From contig JAGLUM010000113.1 in the NCBI GenBank assembly GCA_023134755.1, forward strand, positions 1 to 5,609: a stretch of DNA of 5,609 bases, in the 5' to 3' direction. Position 1 is the stretch's first letter, and each line of letters begins with the position of its first letter. The stretch comes from Fidelibacterota bacterium (lineage in GTDB: Bacteria; Fidelibacterota; Fidelibacteria; Fidelibacterales; Fidelibacteraceae). Both the position numbers and the translations under genes were made by a program. The notes under the pieces were generated by a model. That model had not been told where the DNA came from, searched no databases, and saw nothing but the letters and a program-made list of their open reading frames with translations. Positions 1 to 5,609 of the stretch are shown one piece after another.

Positions 1-1223
1 CCCATAATATGGGAATCAAAAACTGCTCGCAGTTTTTTTGTGATAATTGTCACATCATTATAACCATCCCGGTTAATATCCGTTAATTCCTGATAGATCT
101 GACCCGACAGATTAAACAGTCGCTTATCAATGGCAGATTCTGCTTTAATGAGATTCGACCATGTTGTATTTCGCAAATGCGGGAGATAAATCCCTCCGTG
201 AATCCCATGCCAATAGGCATCGTGAGAGGTTCCTGACCAAAATTGTTTTTTAATTTTTCGAATGTTTTTTGGGGCTTTTCCTGTATTAATTAGGGTATCA
301 ATTTTACGACTGATCTGGCTCATACGCTTATGCATCCAGTTGGCCTCGGGATATTTTGCAAGAAAACTGCGCCAGCCTTTTCCAAAACCGCGAAGCGCTG
401 TTGTCCATTCATCCATTTCAGGATACCCGCCTTCTGTAGGATAACACAGGCCAAGCGGCATATAGTGTTCCCAGTAATCTTTAAATGTGGTTGTCTGTAT
501 ATATGAACGGTTACGATGCAGAAGTTCAAAGAATTCATTCAGCCATTTAAAATATTCCTGAGAGTCAGGATAAATACCAAATTTTTCCCCGTTTCCAACA
601 AAGACCAAAACATCCTGATTATTGTCTGAAGTCTGTGTCAGTAAATATTCAATTGCCTTCTCCGGCGAAGCATGGGGAATCATTTTTCGCAGAGTTTCAG
701 AGATGGAAAATACCCCGATAGTTCGTCCCTCTATTTCAGTATTGAAATACCCTTTAACGGGACGATTCTGACAAACATGATGTTCGTCGATCACGGTATA
801 TTTTAATCCGCTTTCACAGATACTATAGGGTAAGTCCGGTGACCAGACACGTTCCGGCAGCCACATTCCTTTAGGGATATAGCCGAAAACATCCCGCAAT
901 AAACAATTCTGCAGTTTGATCTGTCCGATACGATCTGTTTCGGGCAGTATGGTCAACATCGGATCGTAGTATGCACCGGATAATAACTCTATATTTTCAC
1001 GGTCTGCCATATTGCGGATATTATCCACAAATTCCGGTTTATGTTCAATAAGCCATTCCAGTAAAGGGCCGCTGTAATGTAGTGAAACGGATATACCGGG
1101 ATATTTCTTCAGCAGTTCAATAAATGGTTTATACGATTTTTCATAGGCACGTTCAAATACATCGTTGAAATTTCCAACGGGTTGATGATTATGAAGTGTA
1201 AATATAAATTTGATCAAGGACAT
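1..1223 (-). CDS. GH57 alpha-amylase/4-alpha-glucanotransferase-like protein, C-terminus off the left edge
   Basis: Partial gene; 407 codons are visible from ATG at 1223. The family hydrolyses or transfers alpha-1,4-glucan chains (glycogen, starch, maltodextrin) in a retaining mechanism, usually in the cytoplasm; no signal peptide is seen. The five GH57 regions appear in order: HNHQP (residues 11-15), IELLSGAYYDP (78-88), WLPERVW with nucleophile Glu124 (121-127), GNGEKFG (210-216) and HDAYWHG (334-340). A CYPTEGGYPEM stretch (260-270) and a DxNxDGxxD stretch (382-390) match the spacing of the Thermococcus litoralis 4-alpha-glucanotransferase subgroup, about 650 residues long, so roughly 250 residues are missing. 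Oddity: the acid/base Asp expected just before GEKFG is Asn211 (codon AAC at 593-591). Activity is therefore uncertain; it could be an inactive or altered-function homologue. The ATG start matches the family N-terminus but has no clear Shine-Dalgarno; an in-frame TTG at 1238 has GGAG six bases upstream. Family assignment is firm, substrate and activity are not. Confidence 0.9.
   Translation of the reverse strand, partial: MSLIKFIFTLHNHQPVGNFNDVFERAYEKSYKPFIELLKKYPGISVSLHYSGPLLEWLIEHKPEFVDNIRNMADRENIELLSGAYYDPMLTILPETDRIGQIKLQNCLLRDVFGYIPKGMWLPERVWSPDLPYSICESGLKYTVIDEHHVCQNRPVKGYFNTEIEGRTIGVFSISETLRKMIPHASPEKAIEYLLTQTSDNNQDVLVFVGNGEKFGIYPDSQEYFKWLNEFFELLHRNRSYIQTTTFKDYWEHYMPLGLCYPTEGGYPEMDEWTTALRGFGKGWRSFLAKYPEANWMHKRMSQISRKIDTLINTGKAPKNIRKIKKQFWSGTSHDAYWHGIHGGIYLPHLRNTTWSNLIKAESAIDKRLFNLSGQIYQELTDINRDGYNDVTIITKKLRAVFDSHIM
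18..39. other. Symmetric terminator-like hairpin inside the GH57 gene
   Basis: AAAAACTGC (18-26) and GCAGTTTTT (29-37) are perfect inverted repeats two bases apart, so with a CTCG tetraloop the stem has eight pairs. It is flanked by T bases on both strands. It sits within the coding frame at about GH57 codons 395-402. The G+C core is short (four pairs), so real termination is doubtful. It could lower read-through, mark an antisense terminator, or simply reflect codons for KKLRAVF. Confidence 0.35.
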
Positions 1224-1231
1224 ACATAAGT

Positions 1232-1269
1232 AAGACAAAGACGGCTCCGATGAACAGCCTTTGTCTTTT
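1232..1269 (-). terminator. Imperfect hairpin between gap and the GH57 gene; possible terminator or attenuator
   Basis: Arms AAGACAAA (1232-1239) and TTTGTCTT (1260-1267) pair perfectly. Inside them GGCT (1243-1246) pairs with AGCC (1256-1259), leaving a 3-base bulge and a 9-base loop. It lies 12 bases past the gap stop, so on the minus strand it could end or reduce gap transcription before the GH57 gene. The T-run that would complete an intrinsic terminator is on the plus-strand side (TTTT at 1266-1269), where no gene ends; on the minus strand the tail is only weakly T-rich. It may instead act as an attenuator or mRNA-stability element. Direction and function are inferred. Confidence 0.45.
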
Positions 1270-1280
1270 ATTTGGTGTTT

Positions 1281-2326
<1,046 letters not shown>

Positions 2327-2342
2327 GTTTCCAATCTTAACG

Positions 2343-2358
2343 CTACATTTTTTTGTAG
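2343..2358. repeat. Short inverted repeat in the divergent spacer
   Basis: CTACA (2343-2347) and TGTAG (2354-2358) form a 5-base perfect inverted repeat around six T bases. It lies between the candidate promoters and the plus-strand operon, where an operator could sit. The arms are short and no regulator gene is nearby, so this may be chance. Confidence 0.25.
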
Positions 2359-2424
2359 AATCGGTGTATTTATCATTAACTTTTTATTGGTTTTTACGTC
2401 TTTTTTTCATTATTTATATATCTT

Positions 2425-2826
2425 ATGAAGACAATGACATTAACATTTGATCATTTCCATGTTTCCGGTGATATCGCGGCGGACATCCCCTTTTTGAAGA
2501 ACATCGGCTTTGATATTCAAAAACCCAATGAAACACTTGTTCTGCATGTATCAGCACCAATTGTAAATGATATAAAAATTGAACTTAATTATGTTCACTT
2601 TCAGAATGATATACTTACACTGCATATTTTATCAAACCGGAAAATCGTAGATATACTTATTGTTTTACTAAATCGTTACACAAAATCTGTCGTATTTTTT
2701 GACATTGACTATCCAACACTGCGGATAAATACGCGGATCTTGTCCAACATGTATTTCCCTAAAATAAAAATCCGCAATATTACAATAGTCAACCAACAAT
2801 ATATTGTTGAAACGGAGCTAAGCTGA
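2425..2826 (+). CDS. Unrecognised 133-residue protein, first gene of the operon
   Basis: I do not recognise a family. The protein has no signal peptide, no cysteine and no obvious catalytic motif. The pattern is short alternating hydrophobic/polar segments (for example residues 37-55 and 96-132) typical of beta strands, with one more hydrophobic, possibly helical stretch around 72-86 (KIVDILIVLLNRY). This suggests a small beta-rich cytoplasmic or membrane-associated domain, which is inference only. Its TGA stop overlaps the CTG that best starts the downstream lipoprotein gene, arguing that it is a real, translated gene in an operon. The start at 2425 has no Shine-Dalgarno; ATG at 2434 is an alternative three codons in. 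Base composition is low in G+C: rows 2521-2580 and 2581-2640 each hold 18 G/C in 60, against about 29-31 in sampled rows of the Nif3 and GH57 genes. Confidence 0.75.
   Translation: MKTMTLTFDHFHVSGDIAADIPFLKNIGFDIQKPNETLVLHVSAPIVNDIKIELNYVHFQNDILTLHILSNRKIVDILIVLLNRYTKSVVFFDIDYPTLRINTRILSNMYFPKIKIRNITIVNQQYIVETELS
2814..2817 (+). promoter_or_regulatory. Ribosome binding site that supports a CTG start
   Basis: GGAG sits five bases before CTG at 2823, inside the end of the upstream gene. The later ATG at 2862 is preceded by TATATTATCTA with no purine-rich site. This decides the start of the lipoprotein gene in favour of the CTG. Confidence 0.6.
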
Positions 2827-3695
2827 AAAAGTTAATTATCATACTGGGCATATATTATCTAATGTTTTCCTGTGCAATAAATATCCCGGAAGAAGAGGAT
2901 ACAAATTACCCTGCATTTAACGGCGGTGATACACTGGATATTATGACCTGGAATCTGGAGTTATTTCCCAAAAATGGAAATAGTAGTATTGAATATCTGA
3001 AAAATGCCATAACAGCAATGCAGCCGGATATCATCGCCCTGCAGGAAATAAGTTCAGAAACCTCGCTCCAACAGTTAACAAACCAATTGGGTAATTATGA
3101 TTATTATCTTGGTGAAGGTGGCGGGAACTGGGGATTGGCATTCCTTTATCAAGATAGTCTGATTACTTTAGATACGACCATTTATGAAATTTATACAAAT
3201 ATGTTTCGCCCTTTTCCTCGTCCACCACTAGTTATGGAGGCTTTGTGGCAGGGTGAGAAAATTGTGATTATTAATAATCATCTTAAAGCCGGTAGTAACA
3301 GTGATGATGAAGAACGACGAGAAGAAGCGAACCAATTATTACATACTTACATCCAAGCACATTTTGATAATGTAAATATTGTACTTCTTGGTGATCTTAA
3401 TGATATATTAACGGATGTTGTTTATGAAAATGTTTTTCAGTTATTTATTGATGATTCACTTTTATACAAATTCACGGACATGTATATCGCTGAAGGAAGC
3501 AATTTAAACTGGTCATACCCTTCCTGGCCGTCACATCTAGACCATATTTTGATCAGCAATGAGCTATTTGATAACCATATTGACACACGGACAGTGTTAT
3601 ACGACACCTATCTTGAAGGTCGGTGGAGTGAATATGAAGAACATATTTCCGATCATCGTCCCGTATCGATCACCTTGATTATAGAAGGAGATTAA
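2823..3695 (+). CDS. Endonuclease/exonuclease/phosphatase (EEP) family lipoprotein
   Basis: A DNase I-like fold phosphoesterase; members are metal-dependent nucleases or phosphodiesterases acting on nucleic acids, phospholipids or inositol phosphates. From the CTG start it has 290 residues. The N-terminus is a lipoprotein signal: basic KK (2-3), hydrophobic LIIILGIYYLMF (4-15), then Ser16-Cys17 as the lipidation site, so the mature enzyme should be membrane-anchored and extracytoplasmic. All family motifs are present: TWN (metal ligand Asn44), LQE (metal-binding Glu75), NNH (His153), GDLND (Asp191, Asn193), LDH (Asp240) and SDH (Asp277, His278), so it should be catalytically competent. Starting at ATG 2862 would remove most of the signal peptide, leaving MFSC at the front. 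CTG is a rare initiator; TGA at 2808-2810 rules out a start further upstream in this frame. The CTG overlaps the TGA of the preceding gene. The gene is AT-rich (row 3361-3420 has 15 G/C in 60). The exact substrate cannot be told from sequence. Confidence 0.88.
   Translation: MKKLIIILGIYYLMFSCAINIPEEEDTNYPAFNGGDTLDIMTWNLELFPKNGNSSIEYLKNAITAMQPDIIALQEISSETSLQQLTNQLGNYDYYLGEGGGNWGLAFLYQDSLITLDTTIYEIYTNMFRPFPRPPLVMEALWQGEKIVIINNHLKAGSNSDDEERREEANQLLHTYIQAHFDNVNIVLLGDLNDILTDVVYENVFQLFIDDSLLYKFTDMYIAEGSNLNWSYPSWPSHLDHILISNELFDNHIDTRTVLYDTYLEGRWSEYEEHISDHRPVSITLIIEGD
3685..3690 (+). promoter_or_regulatory. Strong ribosome binding site of the Nif3-like gene
   Basis: AAGGAG ends seven bases before ATG at 3698 and lies over the last codons of the EEP gene. 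It is the best Shine-Dalgarno in the window and suggests that the Nif3-like protein is translated efficiently on its own as well as by coupling. Confidence 0.85.
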
Positions 3696-3697
3696 AT

Positions 3698-4486
3698 ATG
3701 CTACATCGTCAGGAATTAGCGGAGTACCTTCAACAACTCTTTCGTTATGAAGATTATGAAGATCATTGTCAAAACGGATTGCAAATTGAAGGCCGGAATA
3801 TCATCCACAAAATCGCATTCGCGGTATCCTACAATCAATTGTCTCTAGATGAAGCCCTGCACTGGGGTGCAGATGCTTTAATCGTTCATCACGGAATTTT
3901 TGGAAAGAACTTCTTTGCACTAACAGGCCGGGAGAAAAAGAAAGCAAAGGCTCTTCTGGATGCAGATATGTCTCTTTTCGGTATTCATTTACCCTTGGAT
4001 GCCCATCTCGAACTGGGTAACAATGCCCAGCTGGCTGCTTGTCTTTCCGCTAAAATTATCGAACCCATTGAGGTCGGATTTATCCTGCACAATACCGCAG
4101 AGCATAGTTTAGATAATATTTTAAGTATCTTTCATGAAAAATTAGGAACAGATAATAATCCTGAAATTCTTCCTTCGGGCATTATGCCGGGTAAGAAATA
4201 TGGTATGGATTATCTGAACTTTGGTCCGAAAATACCCAAAACAATTGCCTGTATCTCCGGCGGTGCGGGTACATATTATGAGCAGGCACTGGCAAAGGGA
4301 GTTGATACATATATTACCGGTGATATACGAGAACATATTCCTGCAATTGCCTATGAAAGTCAAACAAATTATCTTAATATTGGACATTACTGGTCTGAGA
4401 CTCTGGGTATTAAAGCCCTGCAATCTTTGCTTGAAAAAACATTTGCAATAGAAACCGAATTCATTAATATTAACAACCGAGTATAG
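3698..4486 (+). CDS. Nif3/YbgI-family dinuclear metal centre protein (GTP cyclohydrolase 1 type 2 homologue)
   Basis: Complete 262-residue cytoplasmic protein of the near-universal Nif3-like family. Metal ligands known from E. coli YbgI have clear counterparts: VHHG with His64 and His65, HLPLD with Asp101, and GHYWSE with His230 and Glu234. ISGGAG (186-191) and DTYITGDIREH (203-213) are further family signatures. Length fits the short form without the middle PII-like insertion found in some Gram-positive members. The biochemical role of the family is unsettled: annotation as GTP cyclohydrolase 1 type 2 rests on one homologue and should not be taken as proven. The gene starts two bases after the EEP stop and ends three bases before the glycosyltransferase start. 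Neither neighbour points to a folate or queuosine pathway, so context does not settle the function. Confidence 0.95.
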   Translation: MLHRQELAEYLQQLFRYEDYEDHCQNGLQIEGRNIIHKIAFAVSYNQLSLDEALHWGADALIVHHGIFGKNFFALTGREKKKAKALLDADMSLFGIHLPLDAHLELGNNAQLAACLSAKIIEPIEVGFILHNTAEHSLDNILSIFHEKLGTDNNPEILPSGIMPGKKYGMDYLNFGPKIPKTIACISGGAGTYYEQALAKGVDTYITGDIREHIPAIAYESQTNYLNIGHYWSETLGIKALQSLLEKTFAIETEFININNRV

Positions 4487-4489
4487 CCA

Positions 4490-5609
4490 ATGAAAATTTT
4501 TATTATTCCTTCCTGGTATCCGTATCCATCTACTCCCATCAACGGGACCTTCTTTAAAGAACATGCTGAAAGTTTAGTTCAAGCCGGATATGATGTCGTT
4601 GTTGTTGCCGTAGAAATTGTATCATTAAAATCCTATTTCCGGGTATATAAAGATCTTGGAATCCGCAGCTATAAAGAAAAAGGGGTAACAACCTATCAAT
4701 GTCTCGCGGTAAACCATCATCCAAAACAACCTGAAACCTTTTATAAACGCTATCGCGAACTTTTAAGACCTCTGCTGGAAACAGCGATAAAGGAAGAAGG
4801 AAAACCGGATTGTATTCATGTACATTCATCACTTTGGGCCGGTGCGGCTGTTGCTTCCTATGATTTAGGTATTCCCTTTATCGTCTCAGAACATTTGAAA
4901 GAATTTTTAGTGTATAAGGGGTTTTCATCCTTTCAGAAACAACTTATTCAGGAAACCTATAACAAAGCAAATGCTGTTATTGCTCCTTCTTCCGCGGTAT
5001 TAAACCGTATTAACCAATATTTTACCATCCCGAAACACAGCTCGATCCAGGTTGTTTGGAATATGGTGGATACAGATTTTTTCAAACCCATGAAAAAGGA
5101 AACATCTTCCAGCCGCTTTACCTTTTTGATCGTTGCTATGTTGCGACCCGAAAAGCGTATTGATAAAATTATTGAGGCGTTTATGCCTGTCGGTAATACG
5201 CATCTTGCAAAAATGTGCATTATTGGCGACGGACCGGAATATAAAAACTTGATAGAAACTACTAAAGTATGCAGTGTGACCCGACAGGTTGAATTTCTCC
5301 GGGAAACCGGACGTGATGCGGTCTTGAAAAATATTCAAAAAGCCGATGTATGCGTTTTGTGCAGTAAAATGGAAACCTTTGGTATTTCTCTGATTGAGGC
5401 ACTTTCCTGCGGGGTTCCCGTTATTGCCGGCAATATCGGTGGTACAACCGATATTGTAACGAAAGAAAACGGCATCCTTGTCCCTATTGACAATCCCATT
5501 GCATTACAGGAAGCTATGAAAGAGATGGTTGAACATCCGGAAAAATATAATGCCAAAAAAATTCGTCAGGATATTATCCGGCGTTTCGATAAGAAGGTCA
5601 TTATTAAAC
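4490..5609 (+). CDS. GT4-type glycosyltransferase, 3' end off the right edge
   Basis: Partial; 373 complete codons are visible, and a typical GT4 enzyme of 370-400 residues is nearly complete here. The fold is GT-B: an N-terminal acceptor domain begins with IPSWYP (6-11) and NGTFFKEHAESL (18-29), continues through DCIHVHSSLWAG (107-118) and ends near VSEH (132-135). The C-terminal nucleotide-sugar domain has VVWNMVDTDFF (188-198), LRPEKRID (218-225), IIGDGPE (244-250), and the retaining-enzyme E-x7-E motif at Glu295 and Glu303 within ETFGISLIEALSCGVPVIA (295-313). It should transfer an activated sugar to a lipid or polysaccharide acceptor at the inner face of the membrane, as in LPS, capsule or exopolysaccharide synthesis. 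There is no signal peptide. The start ATG lies three bases after the Nif3 stop with only a weak purine stretch upstream, so coupled translation is likely. Donor and acceptor cannot be assigned. Confidence 0.95.
   Translation, partial: MKIFIIPSWYPYPSTPINGTFFKEHAESLVQAGYDVVVVAVEIVSLKSYFRVYKDLGIRSYKEKGVTTYQCLAVNHHPKQPETFYKRYRELLRPLLETAIKEEGKPDCIHVHSSLWAGAAVASYDLGIPFIVSEHLKEFLVYKGFSSFQKQLIQETYNKANAVIAPSSAVLNRINQYFTIPKHSSIQVVWNMVDTDFFKPMKKETSSSRFTFLIVAMLRPEKRIDKIIEAFMPVGNTHLAKMCIIGDGPEYKNLIETTKVCSVTRQVEFLRETGRDAVLKNIQKADVCVLCSKMETFGISLIEALSCGVPVIAGNIGGTTDIVTKENGILVPIDNPIALQEAMKEMVEHPEKYNAKKIRQDIIRRFDKKVIIK

Noticed and set aside
1..13. Inverted repeat CCCATA-A-TATGGG at the left edge
   Set aside because: Six-base arms within coding sequence at the window boundary; no partner features, so likely chance.
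262..538. Open frames of 60 residues (plus, 262-444) and 72 residues (minus, 320-538)
   Set aside because: Both lie inside the GH57 gene in other frames; the GH57 frame carries conserved motifs throughout and these do not resemble proteins.
4142..4832. Open frames of 140 and 92 residues (minus) and 76 residues (plus) in this stretch
   Set aside because: They overlap the Nif3 and GT4 genes, whose frames hold all family motifs; these are shadows.
4957..5556. Minus-strand open frames of 87, 112 and 73 residues
   Set aside because: They are antisense to the glycosyltransferase C-terminal domain with its E-x7-E motif; no independent evidence for coding.
4700..5609. Loss of the usual Arg in the GT4 'GRLxxEK' donor-site motif (Met217 at that place)
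   Set aside because: Many GT4 enzymes have variants of the form xLRPEK with other residues there, and Lys222 and the E-x7-E pair are intact, so this is not a sign of inactivation.

Overview
The window is 5.6 kb of bacterial chromosome-like DNA with two transcription units that diverge from an AT-rich spacer (about 2280-2424). Overall base composition is moderately AT-rich. A predicted lipoprotein signal peptide points to a bacterium with exported lipoproteins, and its lipobox style (…FSC) resembles that of Bacteroidota/FCB-type Gram-negatives. The mix of a GH57 amylase-type enzyme, a classical glycolytic GAPDH and a GT4 glycosyltransferase would suit an anaerobic or environmental FCB-group or candidate-phylum organism. 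That placement is a guess, because no marker gene is present.

Left, minus strand: a type I NAD-dependent glyceraldehyde-3-phosphate dehydrogenase (1281-2279) is followed 57 bases downstream by a GH57 alpha-amylase/4-alpha-glucanotransferase-like gene (start at 1223, running off the left edge). An imperfect hairpin lies between them. Together they suggest glycolysis plus alpha-glucan (glycogen/maltodextrin) handling. The GH57 protein keeps its catalytic nucleophile Glu but has Asn where the acid/base Asp is expected, which is the most notable feature of the window.

Right, plus strand: four tightly packed genes form a probable operon. They are an unrecognised 133-residue protein (2425-2826), an endonuclease/exonuclease/phosphatase-family lipoprotein (best start CTG at 2823, overlapping the previous stop), a Nif3/YbgI-type dinuclear-metal protein (3698-4486, with a strong Shine-Dalgarno), and a GT4 glycosyltransferase (4490 to beyond the right edge). 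Junctions are a 3-base overlap, a 2-base gap and a 3-base gap, so translational coupling is likely. The first two genes look clearly more AT-rich than the others.

No RNA genes, insertion sequences, CRISPR arrays or long repeats were seen, and no gene-free stretch exceeds about 150 bases. The region looks mostly like ordinary metabolic chromosome. I do not see a convincing new multi-gene system, but several individual points deserve a second look.
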